5,637 bases of DNA from Paludibacter sp. (GTDB taxonomy: Bacteria; Bacteroidota; Bacteroidia; Bacteroidales; Paludibacteraceae). The number at the start of each line of letters is the position of its first letter. Within the stretch, counting starts at the first letter, position 1. The notes beneath the pieces were generated by a model. That model worked only from the letters and a program-made list of their open reading frames with translations, was not told the origin of the DNA and searched no databases. The DNA lies in assembly GCA_009787075.1 (NCBI GenBank), contig WRGS01000116.1:1-5637 (forward strand), written 5' to 3'. This document shows, one piece after another, positions 1 through 5,637 of this stretch. The translations under genes and the position numbers were made by a program.

Positions 1-263
1 AAAAAAAGTAAAATTAACAGACAAATGCCGTTTTATTTAACTTTAAACAGGTATTTTATATGTTTTTATTAACAAATATTCAATATAATTATATGGTTTT
101 TAAGGTGATTTTTTTATTGCCAAAAAATAATTTTTACTTAAAAATAATTAATTTTTTGATTTGAAATAATAATTTGGCTCAATTTTAGCAGTAAATAAAT
201 TAATATTAAAAATGTTAAAAATTTTTTGAATAAAAACGCAAATTTTTCAATTTATAAATTGCA
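1..263. other. A/T-rich non-coding region upstream of the kinase gene
   Basis: This stretch is almost entirely A and T, with short homopolymer runs, and no reading frame in it looks like a protein. It presumably carries the promoter of the two-component operon, but I found no exact TTTG/TAnnTTTG pair. The nearest -7-like string is TAATTTG at 170-176, which has one spacer base too few and no well-placed upstream TTTG. No GC-rich hairpin or tRNA-like fold is visible. What lies to the left of the window is unknown. Confidence 0.6.
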
Positions 264-1790
264 ATGAGGCGCAGCAGATTAATTTTTTTAGTTTTGGCAA
301 TGGTATTCAGTTTTATCGGTTTGGTAATACTGCAAGTGCGTTATATCACAACCAACGCCAAAATTGTTGAAGAGCAGTTTAATGAAAATGTACAATATAC
401 GCTTTCGCAAACGGTTTCGCTGATTGAAGAAAACGAAGCGTTGGAATTTTTGTCGCAATCGCTTGAAAAAGAGAACTATAGCCCCGATAAAAAGATTCTG
501 GCTTTTATGTATCCCGAAGGTTATAAACCATCGCAAAACATTGATACAACGAGCATTACGGCAAATACAGCTCGTCCGTTAATTCGCCTTTCGACAGGAC
601 ACGGAAAAGCGACCATTGAGGAAACTTCGCGCTATTTGCAGGAATTGTTTCAGGAAAATTTTTCGCGCCGAAAAACAATTCTCGATCAGGCAGTTTTTCG
701 CTGGATGCGCCAATCAGAAGAGCGAAGCATTGAGCGACGCATTGATTTTGAAGATGTTGAGAATATTTTACATACGCTTTTTGACAGTAAGGGAATTACT
801 CAGCCATATTATGTGTATGTTGTAGGTAAATCGGGGAATATGATTTACAAATCCGACAATGCGCAACCGCTTTCGTATAACATAGCAAAAAATGCAAGTT
901 ATAAACAGCAGTTTTTCCCGCTCGAAAATGCGAAAAATCCTGTTTTTCTGAAAGTTATTTTTCCTGAAAAACAAAATTTTATTTTAAAATCAATGAATTT
1001 GCTTTTGCCATCGGTTGGATTTATGTTGCTGATTCTCATTATTTTTATTTCGACGATAATTATTATTATGCGTCAAAAACAATTGGAAATAATGAAAACC
1101 GACTTTATAAATAATATGACTCACGAGTTTAAAACTCCTATTTCATCAATTTCGCTTGCTGCGCAAATGCTCAAAGACAGTTCGATTGGCAAATCGCCGG
1201 AAATGATGAAACATATTTCTGCCGTTATTAGCGACGAAACCAAACGTCTTGGTTTTCAGGTAGATAAAGTGCTGCAAATGGCAATGTTTGAAAAAGAGAA
1301 CTCAACGCTTTCTCTTACAGAATTGTCGATAAATGAGTTGATTACAGATATTATAAATAATTTCTCGTTAAAAGTTCAAAGTAAAGGCGGAAAAATTATT
1401 TCAAAACTTGAGGCAAAAAACGACTGCGCTATTGTTGATGAGGTTCATTTTACAAATATTATTTATAATTTAATGGATAATGCTCTCAAATACAGCAGCG
1501 ACAAACCGCTTTTGCTTACAGTGGTAACGAGGAACGAAAAAGACAAAATTTTTATTGAAATTGAAGACAATGGAATCGGAATCAGAAAAGAAGACCAGAA
1601 ACGAATTTTTGAGAAATTTTTCCGCGTTTCAACAGGTAATACTCACAATATCAAGGGTTTCGGACTTGGGCTTACTTATGTAAAAAAAATGATTTTAGAA
1701 CATCACGGAGCAATCAAAGTGGAAAGCGAACCCGGTTTGGGAACAAAATTTATTATTTCAATTCCAGTAATATCGGCAGATATAAAATAA
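264..1790 (+). CDS. rprX: Membrane sensor histidine kinase, RprX-like
   Basis: This is the sensor half of a two-component system; it should autophosphorylate on histidine and pass the phosphate to the response regulator encoded just downstream. Seen in the 508 residues: a first membrane helix at about 6-26, a sensor region outside the membrane at about 28-244, and a second membrane helix at about 245-269. The H-box NNMTHEFKTP follows, with His287 as the phosphoacceptor. The ATP-binding domain has an N-box with DNALKYS (Asn406), G1 DNGIGI (435-440), an F-box around 451-458 and G2 GFGLGL (465-470). All catalytic motifs are intact. Only about 17 residues separate the second helix from the phosphohistidine, so there is no room for a HAMP domain. 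The sensor region matches no domain I can name. RprX/RprY was described in Bacteroides fragilis; the symbol rests on recalled similarity of the N-terminus and on the partner gene. ATG at 264 has no clear ribosome binding site. Confidence 0.9.
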   Translation: MRRSRLIFLVLAMVFSFIGLVILQVRYITTNAKIVEEQFNENVQYTLSQTVSLIEENEALEFLSQSLEKENYSPDKKILAFMYPEGYKPSQNIDTTSITANTARPLIRLSTGHGKATIEETSRYLQELFQENFSRRKTILDQAVFRWMRQSEERSIERRIDFEDVENILHTLFDSKGITQPYYVYVVGKSGNMIYKSDNAQPLSYNIAKNASYKQQFFPLENAKNPVFLKVIFPEKQNFILKSMNLLLPSVGFMLLILIIFISTIIIIMRQKQLEIMKTDFINNMTHEFKTPISSISLAAQMLKDSSIGKSPEMMKHISAVISDETKRLGFQVDKVLQMAMFEKENSTLSLTELSINELITDIINNFSLKVQSKGGKIISKLEAKNDCAIVDEVHFTNIIYNLMDNALKYSSDKPLLLTVVTRNEKDKIFIEIEDNGIGIRKEDQKRIFEKFFRVSTGNTHNIKGFGLGLTYVKKMILEHHGAIKVESEPGLGTKFIISIPVISADIK

Positions 1791-1848
1791 ATTTTAATTT
1801 ATAAAAAACAATAATTAAGTATTTAACATTTAATAATTTATAGAAATT

Positions 1849-2553
1849 ATGACAGAAGAAAAAGTAAAAATCTTGCTTTGCGAAGATGACGAAAATTTGG
1901 GTATGCTCCTTCGCGAATACCTGAATAGTAAAGGTTATTACGCTGACCTGCAACCTGATGGAGAAGCGGGTTTTAAGGCGTTTCAACGCGAAAATTTTGA
2001 CCTCTGCGTTTTGGACGTGATGATGCCCAAAAAAGACGGTTTTACGCTTGCCAAAGAAATCAGGACAACGCGTTCTGATGTGCCTATTATTTTCCTTACT
2101 GCAAAATCAATGAAAGAAGATATTTTGCAAGGGTTCAAACTTGGTGCAGACGATTATTTGTCCAAACCGTTTTCGATGGAAGAGTTACTTTACCGCATTG
2201 AGTCGATTTTACGTCGTGTAAATGGTAAAAAGTTGAAGGAAATTACTGATTATCAACTTGGTGAATTCTTTTTCGATACACAAAAACAAATACTTGTGCG
2301 CGGTAAAGAAGTGCTGAAACTTACTACAAAAGAGTCGGAATTACTCACTTTGCTTGCCTCGAATACAAATGATATTTTGGAACGTAATTACGCTTTGAAA
2401 ACCATTTGGGTTGACGACAATTATTTCAATGCACGCAGTATGGACGTGTATATCACAAAGTTGCGCAAACTTTTATCTGGCGACCCCAATGTTGCAATTA
2501 TCAACATTCACGGTAAAGGTTACAAACTTATTACGCCAAATTTGACAAGATAA
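1849..2553 (+). CDS. rprY: OmpR/PhoB-family response regulator, RprY-like
   Basis: This is a DNA-binding regulator that should be phosphorylated by the upstream kinase. The 234-residue length is normal for the family. The receiver domain (about 6-122) shows the acidic pocket E12-D13-D14, phosphoacceptor Asp56 in LDVMMP, the switch Thr84 in FLTAK, and the conserved Lys106 in SKPF. The winged-helix effector domain (about 134-229) contains TTKESELL, a recognition helix in RSMDVYITKLRKLL (196-209) and the wing GKGYKL (222-227). The opening CEDDENLGMLLREYL and the block IWVDDNYFNARSMDVYITKL are very close to what I recall of Bacteroides RprY. It starts 58 bases after the kinase stop with no terminator between them, so the two are probably cotranscribed. 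In Porphyromonas gingivalis, RprY has been linked to stress responses and sodium-transport genes; target genes cannot be read from this window. Confidence 0.93.
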   Translation: MTEEKVKILLCEDDENLGMLLREYLNSKGYYADLQPDGEAGFKAFQRENFDLCVLDVMMPKKDGFTLAKEIRTTRSDVPIIFLTAKSMKEDILQGFKLGADDYLSKPFSMEELLYRIESILRRVNGKKLKEITDYQLGEFFFDTQKQILVRGKEVLKLTTKESELLTLLASNTNDILERNYALKTIWVDDNYFNARSMDVYITKLRKLLSGDPNVAIINIHGKGYKLITPNLTR

Positions 2554-2567
2554 TTTGTAAAAGCAAC

Positions 2568-2615
2568 AAAAAAGGCGCAAGTTGCAGGTAATCAATTATC
2601 TGCAACTTGCTTTTT
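2568..2615. terminator. Bidirectional intrinsic terminator between rprY and dnaA
   Basis: The arms 2577-2591 and 2596-2610 pair over 15 positions (one G-U) around the 4-base loop TCAA. The outer 11 pairs, GCAAGTTGCAG with CTGCAACTTGC, are perfect. On the plus strand the stem is followed directly by TTTTT (2611-2615), ending rprY 23 bases after its stop codon. On the minus strand the stem is followed by GCC and then six U (the A-run 2568-2573), which could end dnaA. The convergent layout, with only 97 bases between the stop codons, fits one shared terminator. The plus-strand direction looks stronger because its U-run touches the stem. Confidence 0.9.
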
Positions 2616-2650
2616 ATGGATTTTAATTGATGAAATTAAAAAACTGATTT

Positions 2651-4072
2651 TTATTTCTTTTTTAACATTCCTTCTATTTCCTGCACTTCGCTGCGGAAAT
2701 GTTTGTCAATTTGAATTTGGTCGCCAACAGTTTTGCAGGCATGCAAGACGGTGGCATGGTCGCGTTTGCCAATTGCCAAGCCAATTGCCGCAAGCGAATT
2801 TTGCGTCATTTGCTTGGAAAGATACATTGCTATTTGACGCGCCTGAACAACCTCGCGCTTGCGGCTTTTGGTAGAAATCGCCTCAACCGAAAGAGAATAA
2901 TATTTACAAACTGCATCTCGAATCTGTTCAATGGTAGTAATTTTCGGAGTAACAACGGTAATGCGCGAAATGATTTTTTCTGCAAGTTTGATGTCAATAT
3001 TTTTGTTGGTAAGGGTAGAATGCGCTAATATTGAGATTAATACGCCTTCAAGGTCGCGCACGCTGTCTGTAACATTTTCAGCAATATAATCAACAATTGC
3101 CGCAGGAATTTCGAGTCCGTCGCGGTAAATTTTATCTTCCAAAATTTTCTTTCTCAGTTCAAAACTCGGTTTTTCTATTTCAGCATTCAAACCCCATTTA
3201 AACCGTGTCAAAAGACGTTGTTCGAGGTTCTTTATCGCCATTGGCGGACGGTCGGAAGTGAGGACAATCTGCTTGCCGTTTTGATGTAAATGATTGAAAA
3301 TATGGAAAAAAGTATTTTGTGTAGCGGTTTTACCTTCCAATTCCTGTACATCGTCAATAATCAGTACATCAATAGTTTGGTAAAAATTCAGAAAATCATT
3401 AACCGTATTATTGCGCACTGCGTCTGTATATTGAATTTGAAAAGTATTTGCAGAAACATACAAAATACGTTTTTGCTGATGCAACTGCTTGCACATCACG
3501 CCGATAGCATTTGCCAAATGCGTTTTTCCAACTCCCGATTGACCATAAACGAACAGCGGATTGAAAACAGTTTTTCCAGGCTCGCGAGCAATGCTTTCAC
3601 CTGCAGAACGCGCAAGAATATTGCTGTTGCCTTCAATGAGATTTCCAAAATTATACGAAAAATTCAGTTGCGGGTCAATTTCGGGCAATGCGGGTTTTTC
3701 ATAAGGATTTTTCAACGAGGGTTTGGGGGTTTGCGCGGGTTTTGGCTGCTCAATATTAGACGGAATTTGTGTACTGCTGTTGCTCGATTTATCAATTAAA
3801 ACTCTGTATTCAAGTTTTGTACCAGCGCCTATAACTCGATGTAGAGTTCTTCGCAAAAGGTCAATATATTTTTCTTCAATATATTCAACAAAAAACTGAC
3901 TTGGCACTTGCAGTACGAGTATTTCCCGCTCGTATTTGAGCGGAACAATCGGTGCAAACCATGTATTAAATGCGCTGTCGTTGATATTGTCTTTGATTAC
4001 AGTCAAACACTTTGACCACATTTGTTCGTGTTGCATGGTTTTTGCTGTCTTAGTTTGTTCGTTGTTTTTCAT
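2651..4072 (-). CDS. dnaA: Chromosomal replication initiator protein DnaA
   Basis: DnaA binds the replication origin, melts DNA and recruits the helicase. The 473 residues show all four domains. Domain I has WSKCLTVIKDNI and FNTWFAPIVPLKYE. A Pro-rich linker follows at about 97-130. The AAA+ domain has Walker A GQSGVGKT (177-184), Walker B LIIDD (237-241), sensor I LTSDRPP (271-277), the arginine-finger region RLLTRFKWGL (286-295) and sensor II VRDLEGVL with Arg339. Domain IV carries the DNA-binding signature GKRDHATVLHACKTV (435-449). Nothing essential is missing. The frame stays open back to ATG 4144, but the extra 24 residues (MIFFRIIFFRI...) are translated A/T homopolymer with no family counterpart. 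ATG at 4072 is preceded by AAGAGG nine bases upstream on the minus strand and gives a normal length. A third candidate, ATG at 4036, would begin MQHEQMWSKCL, close to known Bacteroides DnaA starts, and cannot be excluded. No dnaN lies beside it. Confidence 0.95.
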   Translation of the reverse strand: MKNNEQTKTAKTMQHEQMWSKCLTVIKDNINDSAFNTWFAPIVPLKYEREILVLQVPSQFFVEYIEEKYIDLLRRTLHRVIGAGTKLEYRVLIDKSSNSSTQIPSNIEQPKPAQTPKPSLKNPYEKPALPEIDPQLNFSYNFGNLIEGNSNILARSAGESIAREPGKTVFNPLFVYGQSGVGKTHLANAIGVMCKQLHQQKRILYVSANTFQIQYTDAVRNNTVNDFLNFYQTIDVLIIDDVQELEGKTATQNTFFHIFNHLHQNGKQIVLTSDRPPMAIKNLEQRLLTRFKWGLNAEIEKPSFELRKKILEDKIYRDGLEIPAAIVDYIAENVTDSVRDLEGVLISILAHSTLTNKNIDIKLAEKIISRITVVTPKITTIEQIRDAVCKYYSLSVEAISTKSRKREVVQARQIAMYLSKQMTQNSLAAIGLAIGKRDHATVLHACKTVGDQIQIDKHFRSEVQEIEGMLKKK

Positions 4073-4455
4073 TTCTCTAAACCTCTTTTTTTTCTCAAAA
4101 ATTTTCTGCAAAATTCTAAAAAAAATAATTCTAAAAAAAATCATTTTTTATTTGGAATATTAAAAAACATTTTAAGATATTACATTTCAATTAATTAGTT
4201 TAAAAACCGTTATTTTCAATGCTTTACTTGAAAAACATTTTTAAAATATTGAAAATAAGCAACTTATCCAAGCATTTGTTTTATAGGCGCAAAGCGAAAT
4301 CAAATTTTCTTAAAACTCTAATAATGAAGTATTTTTGATATTTTTGAAAAAAAATAAAAATATTCCTTATTTATAATCATTCTAAATTACTGTAAATTTT
4401 TCAAAAAAAAACGGATGATTGTAAATAATTGAAAATGCTGGTTTGTAAAAAAATA
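4073..4455. other. A/T-rich dnaA upstream region; possible but unproven oriC or dnaA control region
   Basis: No protein-coding frame is convincing here. Visible structure: an 11-base perfect inverted repeat (TTATTTTCAAT 4210-4220 and ATTGAAAATAA 4248-4258, 27-base loop), and six copies of the heptamer TTGAAAA or its complement (4213-4219, 4228-4234, 4249-4255, 4344-4350, 4398-4404, 4429-4435). There are two imperfect DnaA-box-like 9-mers. TTATCCAAG at 4264-4272 matches the Escherichia coli box TTATCCACA at seven of nine. The complement of 4420-4428 reads TTATTTACA, one mismatch from TTATNCACA. Origins often sit next to dnaA and are A/T-rich, but the boxes are weak and few, so the origin role is only a possibility. 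I found no clear promoter for dnaA on the minus strand. Confidence 0.4.
4210..4258. repeat. 11-base inverted repeat upstream of dnaA
   Basis: The arms TTATTTTCAAT (4210-4220) and ATTGAAAATAA (4248-4258) are perfect reverse complements separated by 27 bases. They lie 138 to 186 bases upstream of the chosen dnaA start. The arms are A/T-only apart from one G or C, so a stable hairpin is unlikely; a protein-binding site or chance is more plausible. Confidence 0.5.
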
Positions 4456-4486
4456 TTTGAGTTGTAAAATAAATTTTGTACTTTTG
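4456..4486 (+). promoter_or_regulatory. Bacteroidota-type promoter for the SRPBCC-like gene
   Basis: A -33 element TTTG (4456-4459) and a -7 element TACTTTTG (4479-4486, pattern TAnnTTTG) are separated by 19 bases. That agrees with the promoter consensus known for the primary sigma factor of Bacteroides and relatives. Transcription would begin near 4490-4495, leaving a leader of about 125 bases before the ATG at 4619. It points rightwards, away from dnaA, and would drive the SRPBCC-like gene and perhaps valS. Confidence 0.72.
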
Positions 4487-4552
4487 CATCGTAGCGTTTA
4501 TTTTTTATTTTACAATATTAAATCGCTGAATTTAAGTATCTTATAAAATAAA

Positions 4553-4612
4553 ATGCTGCTTTTTTTATTATATATCAGCAAGTTGTGCAACTTGCAAAAG
4601 TTCAATTATTAA
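4553..4612 (+). CDS. Possible 19-codon upstream ORF in the leader
   Basis: An ATG at 4553 opens a frame of 19 codons, MLLFLLYISKLCNLQKFNY, ending with TAA at 4610-4612, just six bases before the next gene's ATG and in the same frame as it. Six of the 19 residues are leucine, and the inverted repeat at 4578-4595 lies inside it. It could be a leader peptide coupled to the downstream start, or chance in a short A/T-rich leader. There is no ribosome binding site I can recognise, and I know of no family that it matches. Confidence 0.25.
   Translation: MLLFLLYISKLCNLQKFNY
4578..4595. repeat. Compact inverted repeat in the leader, GCAAGTTG-TG-CAACTTGC
   Basis: Two 8-base arms (4578-4585 and 4588-4595) are perfect reverse complements around TG. 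In RNA this would fold as a 7-pair stem with a 4-base loop. It is followed by CAAAAG rather than a T-run on the plus strand and by no U-run on the minus strand, so it does not look like an intrinsic terminator. It ends 23 bases before the ATG at 4619 and could affect translation or mRNA stability, or act as an operator. The arms share GCAAGTTG/CAACTTGC with the rprY terminator stem. Confidence 0.6.
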
Positions 4613-4618
4613 ATTTTT

Positions 4619-5035
4619 ATGACAACATACCAAAGCAACGCAAAATCAATTAACAAAAGTAGTACAGAAGTGTTTTTACAGTTGAGCAGTTTGAAAAACA
4701 TTGAAAATTTTCAAGAAAAAATTGCCGAATCAAGTTCTGTAAAAAACCTTACAATTTCGGACAATGAAATTTCGTTTGATGTGGATATGGCAGGAACAAT
4801 TTCTTTGCATATCATTGAAACAGAGCCTGAAAAATTTGTGCGTTATCAACTAAAATCAATGCTCAAAGACGCTGATTTACAAATAAATATAAAAGAAACT
4901 TCGCTCGCAGAATCAGAAATTGCACTTTCGCTTACAGCCGACCTTCCAATGATGATAAAAATGATGCTTGGCAACAGGTTAAACGAGGGAATTGACAAAA
5001 TTGCTGAGGCAATAGCAAAAGCGTTGAATGATTAA
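4619..5035 (+). CDS. Small SRPBCC-like (START/polyketide-cyclase fold) protein, function unknown
   Basis: This is a 138-residue soluble protein with no signal peptide or membrane helix. Its plan fits the SRPBCC fold: an early strand, a helical segment at about 15-37 (EVFLQLSSLKNIENFQEKI), alternating short strands from about 41 to 107, and a long amphipathic C-terminal helix at about 109-137 (MMIKMMLGNRLNEGIDKIAEAIAKAL). I recall similar proteins of about 135-140 residues in Bacteroidales annotated as SRPBCC family, for example with the same '...IxLxIxExEP...' block and a C-terminal helix over the cavity. This family binds hydrophobic ligands, but no ligand or catalytic residue can be named here, and most such small members are uncharacterised. 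A good promoter lies 133 bases upstream; valS begins 60 bases downstream with no clear terminator between, so the two may be cotranscribed. Confidence 0.8.
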   Translation: MTTYQSNAKSINKSSTEVFLQLSSLKNIENFQEKIAESSSVKNLTISDNEISFDVDMAGTISLHIIETEPEKFVRYQLKSMLKDADLQINIKETSLAESEIALSLTADLPMMIKMMLGNRLNEGIDKIAEAIAKALND

Positions 5036-5095
5036 AAGTTAAAAATTATTTTTTTTGAAAAAAACATAAATTGTAAAAATCGTAAATTAAAATAT

Positions 5096-5637
5096 ATGGA
5101 ACTTTCGTCAAAATACAGCCCCGAAGAAATTGAGTCGAAGTGGTATCAATACTGGTTGGATAACGGATTTTTCCGTTCTGAGCCCGACGACCGCGAGCCT
5201 TACACTATCGTCATTCCTCCGCCCAATGTAACGGGCGTGTTACATATGGGACATATGCTTAACAACACGATTCAGGACATACTTATTCGCCGCGCACGTA
5301 TGCAAGGCAAAAACGCCTGCTGGGTGCCCGGTACCGACCACGCCTCAATTGCTACGGAAGCAAAAGTGGTTGCAAAACTCGCTGCCGAAGGTATCAAAAA
5401 AAGTGATTTGACGCGCGAAAAATTCTTGGAACACGCATGGGACTGGACGCACAAACACGGCGGAATTATCCTCGAACAACTCAAAAAACTCGGCTGTTCG
5501 TGCGACTGGGACAGAACGTGTTTCACGATGGACGAAAAACGCTCGCAATCGGTGATGAAAGTATTCTGCGATTTGTATAATAAAGGTAAAATTTACCGCG
5601 GTGTGCGAATGGTGAATTGGGACCCGCAAGCGCTCAC
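5096..5637 (+). CDS. valS: Valyl-tRNA synthetase, N-terminal part (cut by window end)
   Basis: The enzyme is a class I aminoacyl-tRNA synthetase that joins valine to tRNA-Val in the cytoplasm. The frame runs open from ATG at 5096 to the window edge: 180 complete codons plus two bases of a family that is usually near 870-950 residues. Visible motifs: an N-terminal KYSPEEIESKWYQYW, the catalytic PPPNVTGVLHMGH with the HIGH-type signature HMGH at 50-53, WVPGTDHASIATE (76-88) in the nucleotide-binding fold, and RGVRMVNWDPQAL near the cut, just before the editing domain would be inserted. GTDHASIATE and VNWDP favour ValRS over the related IleRS and LeuRS. The KMSKS loop and editing site lie beyond the window. 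The coding sequence uses more G/C-ending codons than the preceding gene. No Shine-Dalgarno site is evident before the ATG. Confidence 0.96.
   Translation, partial: MELSSKYSPEEIESKWYQYWLDNGFFRSEPDDREPYTIVIPPPNVTGVLHMGHMLNNTIQDILIRRARMQGKNACWVPGTDHASIATEAKVVAKLAAEGIKKSDLTREKFLEHAWDWTHKHGGIILEQLKKLGCSCDWDRTCFTMDEKRSQSVMKVFCDLYNKGKIYRGVRMVNWDPQAL

Noticed and set aside
288..974. Short frames overlapping the kinase gene on both strands
   Set aside because: They overlap the rprX sensor region in other frames and show no domain, start-site or context support.
1753..1986. Minus-strand frame across the rprX/rprY junction
   Set aside because: It overlaps two well-supported genes and is composed of low-complexity A/T-derived residues.
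4073..4144. Extended N-terminus of DnaA from ATG 4144
   Set aside because: The 24 residues are translated A/T homopolymer (rich in Phe, Ile, Lys, Arg), have no counterpart in the family, and a better start lies at 4072.
2699..4163. Plus-strand open frames opposite dnaA (2699-3028, 3290-3799, 3936-4163)
   Set aside because: They are antisense shadows of dnaA; the dnaA frame carries all conserved motifs over the same bases.
4578..4595. Leader inverted repeat as an intrinsic terminator
   Set aside because: Neither side has a U-run next to the stem.
5036..5095. T-run at 5049-5056 as a terminator between the SRPBCC-like gene and valS
   Set aside because: There is no GC-containing stem before the T-run, so it looks like ordinary A/T-rich spacer.
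4490..5095. T-box or Val attenuator controlling valS
   Set aside because: No T-box core or terminator/antiterminator pair is seen, the small upstream ORF lacks Val codons, and T-boxes are essentially absent from this phylum.
5272..5629. Minus-strand open frames opposite valS
   Set aside because: They lie antisense to a clear valyl-tRNA synthetase frame with intact motifs, and their translations are Cys/His/Phe-rich with no recognisable domain.
1..5637. CRISPR array, insertion sequence, tRNA or rRNA
   Set aside because: No regularly spaced direct repeats, transposase motifs, terminal inverted repeats or RNA-gene signatures were found by eye on either strand.

Overview
The window looks like an ordinary chromosomal segment of an AT-rich member of the Bacteroidota, most likely the order Bacteroidales. 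Three things point there. The two-component pair closely resembles RprX/RprY of Bacteroides. The DnaA N-terminus is of the Bacteroides type. A good match to the Bacteroidota promoter pattern (TTTG, 19 bases, TAnnTTTG) lies upstream of one gene. Intergenic DNA is extremely A/T-rich, and recognisable Shine-Dalgarno sites are mostly absent, as is usual in this phylum.

Layout. 1-263 is an A/T-rich upstream region with no gene seen. 264-1790 (+) is a membrane sensor histidine kinase (rprX). 1849-2553 (+) is its OmpR-type response regulator (rprY), 58 bases downstream and probably in the same operon. A strong hairpin with T- or A-runs on both sides (about 2568-2615) lies between rprY and the convergent dnaA gene and probably ends transcription from both directions. 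dnaA runs on the minus strand; its best start is at 4072 rather than the longest possible one at 4144. A 546-base A/T-rich gap (4073-4618) separates dnaA from the divergent genes to the right. It holds the dnaA upstream region, a good promoter (4456-4486), and a roughly 125-base leader containing a 19-codon upstream ORF and a compact inverted repeat. 4619-5035 (+) is a small SRPBCC-like protein. 5096 to the window end (+) is the first 180 codons of valyl-tRNA synthetase (valS), cut by the window edge.

How the genes relate. rprX and rprY form a complete signal pathway from envelope to promoter. dnaA (replication initiation) and valS (translation) are unrelated housekeeping functions. The SRPBCC-like gene is spaced so that it could share a transcript with valS. 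I see no mobile element, CRISPR array, tRNA or rRNA and no evidence of an exotic new system. The least explained parts are the sensor domain of the kinase, the leader with its small ORF and hairpin, and the dnaA upstream region.
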